The notes beneath the pieces are model-generated. The model was not told the origin of the DNA. It did not search any database and worked only from the letters and a program-made list of their open reading frames with translations. From the NCBI GenBank assembly GCA_012515645.1, contig JAAYXY010000118.1:1-13219 (forward strand): a DNA stretch of 13,219 nt, in the 5' to 3' direction. Shown in pieces: positions 1-6,906 of the stretch. The DNA is from Candidatus Peribacteria bacterium. GTDB taxonomy: Bacteria; Patescibacteriota; Gracilibacteria; Peribacterales; Peribacteraceae. Numbering within the stretch: position 1 is the stretch's first letter; every line of letters begins with the position of its first letter. A program made the translations under genes and the position numbers.

Positions 1-10
1 CATCGATGCC

Positions 11-883
11 ATGCGGCAATCCTGCCGCTCACGACTCGTCCTGCGCACCACGGCATGTTGCCCTCTTCCTCTGGATAGGCTGGAGCCTCTGCTGTGCCCC
101 GGCGAATCACTGGAAATTGCGCACCGTCCCTGCAATGGAGGAGACCGCAGACATCTCACTGTGGGAATCAATGCCGCAATACGGAGTGTTGCCCCGCATG
201 AGATCGGCACAATGCAGGATTCCGTGCGTGCGCACATTGGGCGCCTTGCGTCGCAGATAGCATCCCCCACCGCCTTTACGCGGCACGCACTCGCGGAGCT
301 GGACATAGTCGCCAGACAGGGCATGCACTTTGATACGCACGGGAACACTCGTGACCTTCTGGCGCTCTGGCAGGCTCCGTTTGGATGGTCCGAGGGGCAG
401 TGCCGGCAGTACGCTCTTTCCGAGCGTCCCGATGAGCGCGTATTCATTCTGCGCGATGCACAGAGGCGCGCAATCTCCGGTATCCTCGTGTCGCAGGGCG
501 AGAGCACGGAATGGGCTACCGTCCCGGACGAACAGGGTAAAGGGCACATTGTTCCCCTGCTCATCTACGCCAACAGCGTGATGCTGGCGGAACACCCGTC
601 GCAGGACGTGTATGCGGAGCTTCGATGGAACCGCTCCGTATCCCCCGCGCTTAAGAGCGGGTTTTGTATCCCGCGGCAGGAGTACCGCAACTGGCTGCTC
701 ACCAATCACGTGACCATCGGCGATGCACCCCATACGGATGCGCCTGATCCGTGGAATACCGGCAGGGGGAAGCTGGGCGACGGTACAGCAGGTGCCATGC
801 TGCGCTCATTCGTGGTGGGGCATATGGAACGAGAGCGCTTCACCGACGAAATCCTGGATGCCTACCTCCATTTCCCCCGCTAA
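11..883 (+). CDS. GNAT-like acyltransferase domain protein, start uncertain or 5' partial
   Basis: I do not recognise the gene by name. Residues about 130-235 look like a GNAT acyltransferase fold. An E-Q-G-K-G-H-I stretch (174-180) sits where the acyl-CoA pyrophosphate loop would be. It is followed by a helix, then by V-Y-A-E-L-R (200-205) and S-P-A-L-K-S-G-F (211-218), the usual C-terminal GNAT pattern in which a residue paired to the loop precedes 'GF'. The substrate is unknown and no signal peptide is seen. The frame is open to the left edge of the window, so the ATG at 11 may be internal and the gene may begin outside; an ATG at 212 would give a shorter 223-residue protein that keeps the GNAT part. 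The stop codon is 3 bases before the next start, so it is very likely co-transcribed with the M23 peptidase gene. The reading frame is well supported; the function is only a fold-level guess. Confidence 0.6.
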   Translation: MRQSCRSRLVLRTTACCPLPLDRLEPLLCPGESLEIAHRPCNGGDRRHLTVGINAAIRSVAPHEIGTMQDSVRAHIGRLASQIASPTAFTRHALAELDIVARQGMHFDTHGNTRDLLALWQAPFGWSEGQCRQYALSERPDERVFILRDAQRRAISGILVSQGESTEWATVPDEQGKGHIVPLLIYANSVMLAEHPSQDVYAELRWNRSVSPALKSGFCIPRQEYRNWLLTNHVTIGDAPHTDAPDPWNTGRGKLGDGTAGAMLRSFVVGHMERERFTDEILDAYLHFPR

Positions 884-886
884 ACC

Positions 887-1594
887 ATGTTCTACCCCGA
901 ATGCCTCACTGCCATGGATGTGTTCCCCCTCTTTGGGAACCAGCTCCAGGGCGATCCATACTCCGTATCCTTTGCAACAGGCACGAGCCTGCAGCAACAT
1001 GTGAACATCACGGACCAAAGAACGCTGCAAGCATATCTGGAAAACCGCTATGGGAAGGGCTCTTGGGGAATTTCCGGCTACGGAGAGTTCCGCGAGCCGC
1101 TCCTGCGGCACCTGCCGCAGATGCGCAGAAACAAGCGGTATATCCATGCCGGTCTGGATATCATCGTTCCACTCGGGTACACGCTCTATGCACCCATAGA
1201 TGCAATTGTGCACGCGTGCGGATATGAGCCGGGTGACGGCAATTACGGCGGATACGTGCTGCTCCGGCATGGAGGTGATTTTGAGACGTTCTTCAGTTTC
1301 TACGGTCATCTGGATACCGGCAACCTGCCAGGCCAGGACTGTACACTGCACAGGGGCGACGCCTTTGCATGCATCGGGGATTTCCACTGCAACGGCAATT
1401 GGTTTCACCACACGCACCTGCAGATTCTCACGCAGCGCGCAGTGGCAGAAGAACGCATGCTGCAGGGCTACGTGACACCATGCGATCTACCGAACATGGA
1501 CGCGCTCTTTCCCTCTCCCCTCCCCTTCTTTCGGGCACGCCAGAGTGAACCTACCCTACGTCCAGCAATGCAAGCACCTGCTCTCGGTCGATGA
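887..1594 (+). CDS. M23 (LytM-type) metallopeptidase family protein, no export signal
   Basis: This 235-residue protein carries the M23/LytM zinc motifs: H87-A-G-L-D91 (HxxxD), H141 in Y-G-H-L-D, and H175-T-H177 (HxH). The surrounding pattern (V-P-L-G, A-P-I-D-A-I-V, G-G-Y-V-L-L-R-H, G-D-A-F-A-C-I-G-D) is also typical. In the cell wall these enzymes cut peptidoglycan cross-links. There is no signal peptide, membrane segment or SH3/LysM domain, so it looks cytosolic. The sequence around the zinc site and the C-terminal 'GYV-P---M--LFPSP' tail remind me of the M23 module fused to class III aminotransferases and sugar/amino-acid kinases in some bacteria, whose substrate is not settled. It starts 3 bases after the GNAT-like gene without a Shine-Dalgarno site, so coupling is likely. 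Its last 44 bases overlap the 3' end of the convergent lysS gene. Zinc residues are complete, so I expect an active enzyme. Confidence 0.85.
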   Translation: MFYPECLTAMDVFPLFGNQLQGDPYSVSFATGTSLQQHVNITDQRTLQAYLENRYGKGSWGISGYGEFREPLLRHLPQMRRNKRYIHAGLDIIVPLGYTLYAPIDAIVHACGYEPGDGNYGGYVLLRHGGDFETFFSFYGHLDTGNLPGQDCTLHRGDAFACIGDFHCNGNWFHHTHLQILTQRAVAEERMLQGYVTPCDLPNMDALFPSPLPFFRARQSEPTLRPAMQAPALGR

Positions 1595-3185
1595 CAGCCA
1601 GGAACGTTCCCAGCCGCGGACCCGTATCTTTGCCGATGAGTAGATTGTACGCATCCGCAAAGAACGCGCGCTGGCATTTCCTGTTCTCTGCATCGTCCCG
1701 TGATTCATCTTTGGGAATCCGATACGTCAGCGCTTCCAGCTCCTGCAGGCTGAGCCCGGGATGTGCAAGGAGCTCCTGCCGAAGCGCACTGATCTGTGCC
1801 TTCGCATCGGCGCTCATGGCTTCTGCGTACGCGGCATTCACACCGGGCAGCAGGCGTATTGCCTGCTCCGGGTTGTACTCCTCGATCCAGTGCCGCGCGC
1901 GCGGCAGTCTGGCGCGGATGGACTGCGGGGAATATTGCAGTTCCATGCGCCCGAGCACGTCCTGCAGTCGCTCTTCGTCCCACTGCACAATCTGCCCCAA
2001 TGATGCCGCCAGGCGGAACGGAATCGCCTGCGTCTGTTCCGACGCAGGATCGCCTCCGCAACTCAGGCTCACAGATGTCTGCGCCGGTGCGGGGAGCGAG
2101 GCATACCCTGCAACATCGCGGTCGAACTCCGCGTACTGCCGCAGCGTTTCGGAATCGAACGCCAGCTCGAATTTTTGGCCGGGATGCCTGCGCAGGTAAA
2201 GCCATGTAAGTAGAGACGGTTCAAAGAGCCGGAGCAACTGCGCCGGAGACATCACTTTCCCTTTGGAACCCGACATTTTGCCGCCAATGCCGCGCAAGCC
2301 GATGAATTCGTACCCGATGAACACGGGACCTTTGCGTCCGAAGATCGTGCGCGCCAGATCGAACGACGTGTCGTAGCTGCCGCCCGGAGATGCGTGGTCG
2401 TGCCCTCCGGGCTCAAAGACCACCCCTTCTTCGTTCCAGCGCATGGGCCAGTCCACCTTCCAAGCCAGCTTGGCAATGCGCTCTTCGCGCAGATCAACCT
2501 CCTCTTCTTTCCCCGATTCCTTGCAGCGATAGCGAATGATACTGCCACCGTCGTACCCGGTAATCTTTACCGTATCCTTGCCGGAAAAGCGCGAGTACAC
2601 GGCAATGGGATAGTACGAAGCGATGTACTCCTTCTCATTGATACCCTTCATCTCCTTGCCTTTGTCCGACATGAAAGAGAGGAGAATTTTGGCAATCTCT
2701 TCGCGGCGCTCCATGCAACGGACGATTTCATCGTCGTAGCGGCCGCTTTGGTATTCCCGGGACTGGAAGACGTATTCCATGTGGATGCCGCACTCCTCCA
2801 TGGATTCCATGAACTCCCGTTCGTACCGCTCCGCGTACGATGCGCATGTGCCGTGCGGATCGGGCACCGCGGAAAGCGGCTTGCCGATGTGCTCTCCAAA
2901 GAAAGCATCTATCCCCTCCGGCACCTTGCGAAACCGATCATAGTCGTCCCAGGAGAAGAGGAATTTTGTGGGGAGTCCACGCGCCTTTAGCGTCTGAAAA
3001 ACAGCGTAGGACGTCATCACATCGCGCAAATTGCCGAAGTGCACGACGCCGGATGGGCTGATACCGGCAGCGCAGGTGTAGAGTTTTTCATCCGGAAACT
3101 GTGCCTGCACCGCATCCGCAGCCACCTCGGCCCAGTGCCGGTCGGATGCGGATAATTGACTGCTCTTCAGACGCGTCTCAGCCAT
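1551..3185 (-). CDS. lysS: Lysyl-tRNA synthetase, class I
   Basis: This 544-residue enzyme charges tRNA-Lys with lysine at the expense of ATP in the cytosol. It is the class I (archaeal-type) LysRS, unrelated in fold to the class II enzyme of E. coli. The HIGH-type signature is S-P-S-G-V-V-H-F-G-N (43-52) near the N-terminus and the KMSKS-type loop is K-M-S-G-S (303-307), with the Rossmann core between them and an alpha-helical anticodon-binding half after about residue 340. Length fits the family. The ATG at 3185 is preferred because the HIGH motif lies where expected and a plausible promoter lies directly upstream with almost no leader. Class I LysRS occurs in archaea and a scattered set of bacteria including alphaproteobacteria, spirochaetes and candidate-phyla lineages. 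The 3' end overlaps the convergent M23 gene by 44 bases; the promoter region is shared with the divergent DUF4395 gene. Confidence 0.97.
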   Translation of the reverse strand: MAETRLKSSQLSASDRHWAEVAADAVQAQFPDEKLYTCAAGISPSGVVHFGNLRDVMTSYAVFQTLKARGLPTKFLFSWDDYDRFRKVPEGIDAFFGEHIGKPLSAVPDPHGTCASYAERYEREFMESMEECGIHMEYVFQSREYQSGRYDDEIVRCMERREEIAKILLSFMSDKGKEMKGINEKEYIASYYPIAVYSRFSGKDTVKITGYDGGSIIRYRCKESGKEEEVDLREERIAKLAWKVDWPMRWNEEGVVFEPGGHDHASPGGSYDTSFDLARTIFGRKGPVFIGYEFIGLRGIGGKMSGSKGKVMSPAQLLRLFEPSLLTWLYLRRHPGQKFELAFDSETLRQYAEFDRDVAGYASLPAPAQTSVSLSCGGDPASEQTQAIPFRLAASLGQIVQWDEERLQDVLGRMELQYSPQSIRARLPRARHWIEEYNPEQAIRLLPGVNAAYAEAMSADAKAQISALRQELLAHPGLSLQELEALTYRIPKDESRDDAENRKCQRAFFADAYNLLIGKDTGPRLGTFLAVIDREQVLALLDVG

Positions 3186-3194
3186 ACAGGGCGC

Positions 3195-3223
3195 AGGATA
3201 GACGAAATTCTCTCTCCTGTAAT
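3195..3223 (-). promoter_or_regulatory. Putative lysS promoter, near-leaderless
   Basis: Read on the minus strand, ATTACA (3218-3223) and TATCCT (3195-3200) are separated by exactly 17 bases; each matches 4 of 6 bases of the -35 and -10 consensus. Only 9 bases separate the -10 box from the lysS ATG, so transcription would begin at or within a few bases of the start codon. No Shine-Dalgarno sequence precedes the ATG. This is a consensus match only. Confidence 0.4.
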
Positions 3224-3305
3224 CTGGATTACCGCCGGAGTCTCTGTGTGCTTGTGCAGGATGGAAGCATGTTTACCATGCACGCAACGTTTCCTCGTTC
3301 TCTCT

Positions 3306-3845
3306 ATGGTCTACGGCGCCATCATCCCCGAACTCCAGATTGACGGCAGACCCGCTCCCTACGGCGTTGTTAATGAACGCGCCGTGCGCGCAACAGCAGG
3401 CATCATGTTCCTCGTTGGTATCACGACGTTCGTCCTCATCCGCACCACGGGGAGCTCTGTTCCCCTCTCCGTCACCGTACCTCTCTTCTGGATGGATTTC
3501 CTGCTCCGTGTGGTTCTCGGTCCGGAACGGAGCATGTTTGCCGTCGCCGGCGCATGGATGGTACGCAATCAAAAACCCGAATGGGTTGGAGCCGTACAGA
3601 AACGATTTGCCTGGAGCATCGGACTCGCGTTCGCATCGGTCATGATCGTCCTCGCTCTCTTCATGGGCGTGCGGGGGTGGATCCCACTCTCTATCTGCAT
3701 GGTATGTCTCGCCTTTCTGTGGCTGGAATCCTCTGCGGGGATCTGCGTTGGATGTTCTGTGTACTCCTGGCTGCTCCGGAATAAGTGGTTGCCAGAACCC
3801 GCAGTCCGCCCTGCGTGCCCGGGAGGAGTGTGCGCATTGCGATAA
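3306..3845 (+). CDS. DUF4395-type integral membrane protein
   Basis: A 179-residue membrane protein. The motif V-V-N-E-R-A-V-R-A (21-29) just before the first hydrophobic helix, the D-F-L-L-R-x-x-x-G-P segment (64-73) and a G-I-C-V-G-C motif (145-150) near the end of the last helix fit the DUF4395 family, whose function is unknown. Hydrophobic segments lie at about 30-47, 54-70, 103-122 and 124-145. Besides the C-V-G-C pair there is a second pair, C171-P-G-G-V-C176, at the tail, so a thiol or metal role is possible but unproven. The start is uncertain: ATG 3306 places the family motif at the expected distance; ATG 3261 (adding M-E-A-C-L-P-C) and TTG 3156 (overlapping lysS by 30 bases) are alternatives, and none has a ribosome site. 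The gene ends 16 bases before the deacetylase start. Confidence 0.75.
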   Translation: MVYGAIIPELQIDGRPAPYGVVNERAVRATAGIMFLVGITTFVLIRTTGSSVPLSVTVPLFWMDFLLRVVLGPERSMFAVAGAWMVRNQKPEWVGAVQKRFAWSIGLAFASVMIVLALFMGVRGWIPLSICMVCLAFLWLESSAGICVGCSVYSWLLRNKWLPEPAVRPACPGGVCALR

Positions 3846-3846
3846 A

Positions 3847-3855
3847 TGGTACTAT
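3847..3855 (+). promoter_or_regulatory. Extended -10 promoter of the deacetylase gene (leaderless type)
   Basis: TGGTACTAT matches the extended -10 pattern TGnTAnnnT and ends 6 bases before the ATG at 3862. A transcript starting the usual 6-7 bases downstream would begin at the start codon itself, giving a leaderless mRNA. No good -35 element is seen, as often holds for extended -10 promoters. The gene could also be read from transcription entering from the DUF4395 gene just upstream. Confidence 0.5.
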
Positions 3856-3861
3856 AGCCGC

Positions 3862-4731
3862 ATGCGACGTGTGCTGTTCCTCCTGTTGCCCCTTCTCTTC
3901 GCCGCGTGCACCGCACGCGTCGTGCAGGATCAGCCGGCACCTGCACCTGCGGAGAGACAGCCTGCAGCACAAATACAGGATGCAACCATACTCACCGAAG
4001 ACAGCCTGGTAGCGGAGGAACTACAACAGGATGGGAATACTGCGGAACCGCAGCATCTGCCCGCCGAACGCATCCCCGTGCTGGTGTACCACCACATCCG
4101 CGAGCACCAGGGCTGGCACAAGAGCACGTGGAGTTGGAAGATGACCGTATCGCCGACGGTGTTCGCCCAGCATATGCAATGGCTGGCTGATCGCGGATAC
4201 ACGGCCGTAGATCTTGATACGCTCGTACGCATTTTTTATGGGGGGGAGGAAACAGGACCCGCAAAGCCCGTGGTGATTACATTTGATGACAACAATCCCA
4301 ATACATACGAGAATGGGCTTCCCGCGCTCCTGGAACACGGACACATCGCCGTGTTCTACCTGGTAGCAAATAGGATGGAAAATCCCGCATTCCTCTCCAA
4401 AGAACACATACGTGATCTCGCTGCGCACGGCATGGACATCCAATCGCATACCATGACGCACGCGAACCTCACGACACTCGGCCGCGAACGCCTGCAGTGG
4501 GAACTTACAGAGAGCAAACGCATGCTCGAAGAACTCAGCAACCGGCCTGTCCGGCATGTTTCGTATCCTCTGACCGCGCATAGCGCCATTGTGCGCGAGG
4601 CGGCACGGCAGGCCGGATACGTGACGGGGAGCATTATGGATCCCCGTCCGGCACACCGGCAGGGCGACCTGATGAAGCTACCACGCATCATGATGACCGA
4701 CGATACGGATCTGGAAGCAGTCCTGCCGTAA
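3862..4731 (+). CDS. Polysaccharide deacetylase (NodB/CE4 family) lipoprotein
   Basis: A 289-residue exported protein. The N-terminus (M-R-R, hydrophobic 4-13, then L-F-A-A-C16) looks like a lipoprotein signal with Cys16 as the lipid anchor; Phe at -3 is slightly off consensus. A Pro/Ala/Gln-rich linker (about 20-70) leads into the NodB domain: I-P-V-L-V-Y-H-H (71-78), motif 1 I-T-F-D-D-N (139-144; catalytic and metal Asp142/Asp143), motif 2 S-H-T-M-T-H (195-200; metal His196 and His200) and a V-S-Y-P motif (233-236) in the motif-3 position. Such enzymes remove N-acetyl groups from cell-wall or capsule polymers such as peptidoglycan or poly-N-acetylglucosamine; which one cannot be read here. 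The usual Gly after TFDD is Asn. ATG 3862 is chosen because it gives the lipoprotein signal and follows a -10 element. A T6 run and a G7 run lie inside the gene (4232-4246). Confidence 0.9.
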   Translation: MRRVLFLLLPLLFAACTARVVQDQPAPAPAERQPAAQIQDATILTEDSLVAEELQQDGNTAEPQHLPAERIPVLVYHHIREHQGWHKSTWSWKMTVSPTVFAQHMQWLADRGYTAVDLDTLVRIFYGGEETGPAKPVVITFDDNNPNTYENGLPALLEHGHIAVFYLVANRMENPAFLSKEHIRDLAAHGMDIQSHTMTHANLTTLGRERLQWELTESKRMLEELSNRPVRHVSYPLTAHSAIVREAARQAGYVTGSIMDPRPAHRQGDLMKLPRIMMTDDTDLEAVLP

Positions 4732-4732
4732 A

Positions 4733-4760
4733 AAAGCAGGCACCCATAGGCGCCTGCTTT
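4733..4760. terminator. Bidirectional intrinsic terminator between convergent genes
   Basis: AAAGCAGGC (4733-4741) and GCCTGCTTT (4752-4760) form a perfect 9-bp stem with a 10-base loop. On the minus strand the stem is followed by a T6 run, an ideal terminator for the exported-protein gene ending at 4784. On the plus strand the stem itself ends in TTT directly after the deacetylase stop codon, so it can serve that gene more weakly. Confidence 0.85.
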
Positions 4761-4783
4761 GAGCCGATGTATGGAACCCTTGC

Positions 4784-5359
4784 TTATTGCCTGTACTGCT
4801 CCAGTATATCCATGCGGCAGCGCTGTATGGCAATACGGTCGTCACTGCCGTCTTTGCAGGACTGTATGGCATCGTGCAGCTCTGTGCGCTGTTCGACTGT
4901 CAGGTCAGACATGAATCTGCCTTTGCCCATGTCATGACCTTGCCTCATAGCAGGTCCTTTGCCATTCATCATCATATTCGTGCTGCAACAGCCATCTTCG
5001 CCACGCATGTGCATTCTCTCATGTGATGGCAGACCCAGCTCTTCGCGCAGAGCATCTGCCCCCTCCCTGTCACCCTGCACCATGAGTTCATGCATGCGTG
5101 CGAATGTGTCGAATGTCTCTTCGGTTACCATATCGAGCACGCGCGGGGTGCGGGAGTCCTGTTGCATAAGTGCATTCCAGGCGGCGTAATCGCGGTCTTG
5201 CAACGCTTGTTGCATTTGTTCATGGCGCTCAGGGCTGAAGTTCGGCCCGCGTGCGGCGGGGTCGCCGCGGAACGCGAGTGCCGGGACCGCCGCCAACACG
5301 CCGATGGAGAGTATTGCTCCAACAGCGCTGCCACGGAGAAAGGATGGTGAAAATTTCAT
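4784..5359 (-). CDS. Exported protein with Met/His/Cys-rich tail
   Basis: A 191-residue protein of unknown function. Residues 1-29 form a signal peptide (K2, hydrophobic core about 11-28, A-L-A cleavage site before Phe30). The body (about 42-110) is helical and acidic, with the pattern D-Y-A-A-W-N-A-L-M and then T-E-E-T-F-D-T-F-A-R-M-H-E-L-M and A-L-R-E-E-L-G-L; I recall similar small secreted proteins in candidate-phyla genomes, but cannot confirm this. Residues 113-150 are rich in Met, His and Cys (H113, H117, C124-C125, M129-M131, M138, H142, M144, M150), suggesting metal binding, perhaps copper, or redox sensing. Two more Cys (168, 181) could form a disulfide. The ATG at 5359 gives the signal peptide; longer in-frame extension has no protein-like sequence. 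It lies 70 bases downstream of the sigma/membrane protein pair on the same strand, so it may be a target or co-sensor. No Spy/CpxP LTxxQ repeat pair was identified. Confidence 0.8.
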   Translation of the reverse strand: MKFSPSFLRGSAVGAILSIGVLAAVPALAFRGDPAARGPNFSPERHEQMQQALQDRDYAAWNALMQQDSRTPRVLDMVTEETFDTFARMHELMVQGDREGADALREELGLPSHERMHMRGEDGCCSTNMMMNGKGPAMRQGHDMGKGRFMSDLTVEQRTELHDAIQSCKDGSDDRIAIQRCRMDILEQYRQ

Positions 5360-5429
5360 AGAGAAGAAGGGGAGAAACCAAAAGAACGGGACGTCCGCTC
5401 TGTAGTACGCAGAATATGCCGGTTTGTTT

Positions 5430-6170
5430 TCACCCTGCCGGCATACTGTACGGAAACCGATGCGGCATGAGCCATTCGCCGCGCCAGGGGCGTACATCGC
5501 TGGCAAGGAATACTCCGCCAGGAAGCGGCGTACCGAGAATGCGGACCGGCATGCCCGGCTGCAGGAGTTCTGATGGCAGTGGACGCGCACCTGCCGTGTC
5601 CACATTCCACAGAAGTCCCTCGAAATCGCGCACGAAGAGGACTCTATCGCCTGTGGATTCTACCGTCCCCGCCAACATGCCCTGTTGCGGATTGCTCCAG
5701 AAGTCCATGCGCCACTCCCGCACATGCCGGTACGACTCCCATTGCTGCCGAAGCATCACATCAAAACTCTCGCTCCAACCCGCCATGTGCAACAATGCAC
5801 CCAACACAGCGCTGGCGCCGATGATCGATACCATGCCCTGCCAGAGCGGCCACCTGTACCCACGCTTCGTGTGACGCGCATTGGAGATCGCCAGGAAAAC
5901 GAGTGCAATGAGCGCCCCCATCCATGCAATCGGCAATCCAGCAAGCACGAGGAATTCCCTCCATCCGCGGAATATTGCGGTATACACATCGAGCTCTTCC
6001 TGCTCAATCAGCAAGAGCCACAGGGACATCACCGCGCCCCCAAAAGCCGTCGTCAGTACGGTGAGCGCCCAGAAGACATCGTTGCGGAGAGCAAACCGCC
6101 AATGTGGCATCGGTTGCAGTTTGCGCTCTTTGATTTGCCGGGCAACTCTGTCTGCAATACGCATAGTCAT
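5430..6170 (-). CDS. Three-helix membrane protein coupled to ECF sigma factor, putative anti-sigma
   Basis: A 246-residue protein not matched to a named family. The basic N-terminus (about 1-30, six Arg/Lys in residues 4-17) should be cytosolic. Hydrophobic helices lie at about 32-55, 72-97 and 109-130; by the positive-inside rule (T-K-R-G-Y-R at 101-106 inside) the 115-residue C-terminal part is outside. That part contains a beta-rich stretch (about 164-226, with G-x-V-x-S-x-G-D-R-V-L-F-V and P-G-M-P-V-R-I-L-G) that could be an OB-like domain. The start ATG at 6170 overlaps the sigma-factor stop as ATGA, which strongly favours it over an upstream ATG at 6191. Translational coupling to a sigma gene, a cytosolic N-terminal tail and an outer domain are the layout of an anti-sigma factor, but no ZAS motif (HxxxCxxC) is present, so the role is inferred from context. 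Confidence 0.8.
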   Translation of the reverse strand: MTMRIADRVARQIKERKLQPMPHWRFALRNDVFWALTVLTTAFGGAVMSLWLLLIEQEELDVYTAIFRGWREFLVLAGLPIAWMGALIALVFLAISNARHTKRGYRWPLWQGMVSIIGASAVLGALLHMAGWSESFDVMLRQQWESYRHVREWRMDFWSNPQQGMLAGTVESTGDRVLFVRDFEGLLWNVDTAGARPLPSELLQPGMPVRILGTPLPGGVFLASDVRPWRGEWLMPHRFPYSMPAG

Positions 6171-6751
6171 GATGGACGGAGAGAATCGCAATCGGCATGC
6201 CTGCAGAATGCAGCTTTGCCGCGCCGCAGCAGTGTGGCAACCGTGCCCCGCGGCTTCTGTAGAATATCACTGATCTCATCGACGCTCTTGCCCTCAAAGT
6301 ACATGAGTTCCAGAGGAGCACGATACTTGAGTGGCAGAGACTGCAATCCCCGCCGGACACGTTCCTGCAGGAGTTTGCGGTCCGTTGCCGCGGGAATGTG
6401 CACATCCGAGACGAATTGCGTTAATGCGTTCTCGTCATCCGGGAGCTGCACTTCCTGCGGACGCGCTGTGCTGCGACGATAGTGGCTTATGGCCGTATTG
6501 TGAGTAATGCGGTACATCCAGCTATTAAAGGATAATGAAGGATCGAAATCTGTAATTGCTTGATAGGCCTTCAGGAACGCATCCTGCAAAATATCCTCTG
6601 CATCGTGCCCGTTGCAACACACCAGTCTGTGGACATAGCGCAGCAACTTGCCTTCGTACCGCCGCATCAGCTCGTCGAATGCTTCCGGATGCTCAGGAAC
6701 AAGCACGGCAAGCTCAACGTCGGCAGCCGAGGTATCGATCGATTCGCTCAT
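6167..6751 (-). CDS. ECF-type RNA polymerase sigma factor
   Basis: A 194-residue sigma-70 family protein with only the regions sigma2 and sigma4, as in ECF/SigE-type factors. Sigma2 spans about 24-95: H-D-A-E-D-I-L-Q-D-A-F-L-K-A-Y (49-63) is region 2.2, the core-RNA-polymerase contact, and F-N-S-W-M-Y-R-I-T-H-N (75-85) with the following H-Y-R-R is region 2.3/2.4, for -10 melting and recognition. Sigma4 spans about 128-185, with the helix-turn-helix S-V-D-E-I-S-D-I-L-Q-K-P-R-G-T-V-A-T-L-L (156-175) for the -35 element. The start ATG 6751 gives the normal family length; a longer frame to 6814 adds an unlikely leader. It overlaps the next gene by ATGA and is divergent from a second ECF sigma gene 155 bases away. 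It probably directs transcription of its own operon and an envelope-response regulon. Confidence 0.92.
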   Translation of the reverse strand: MSESIDTSAADVELAVLVPEHPEAFDELMRRYEGKLLRYVHRLVCCNGHDAEDILQDAFLKAYQAITDFDPSLSFNSWMYRITHNTAISHYRRSTARPQEVQLPDDENALTQFVSDVHIPAATDRKLLQERVRRGLQSLPLKYRAPLELMYFEGKSVDEISDILQKPRGTVATLLRRGKAAFCRHADCDSLRPS

Positions 6752-6906
6752 AGCCTTTGATAGTGTAATACGCGCTGTGTGTATTTGTGTATTCACTCCT
6801 GCAGAGAAATACATTTTGTTACCTCACACCCCCATACATCGTAGAACAGTGTGGCCGCCCTGCAGGACTCGTGCCGCCTTGCTCTTTCCTGTACAGTTCC
6901 GCCCGT
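6752..6906. promoter_or_regulatory. Divergent promoter region between two ECF sigma genes
   Basis: This 155-base region separates the two sigma-factor starts and must hold promoters in both directions. On the plus side TACAGT (6892-6897) lies 9 bases before ATG 6907 and overlaps an 8-bp palindrome CTGTACAG (6889-6896) that could be an operator. On the minus side TACACT lies 11 bases before ATG 6751 and a short AAAGG sits 2 bases before it. No clear paired ECF-type promoter (GGAAC with CGT-like -10) was found in either direction, so autoregulation is not proven by the sequence. Confidence 0.45.

Noticed and set aside
107..733. 208-residue minus-strand open frame opposite the GNAT-like gene
   Set aside because: It is antisense to a frame with a GNAT-like pattern, has no recognisable motif and looks like a high-GC shadow.
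1599..1611. 13-base word CAGGAACGTTCCC shared with the RhuM-Doc promoter region (12109-12121)
   Set aside because: In lysS it encodes conserved-looking protein sequence; one extra copy inside a gene is most simply chance.
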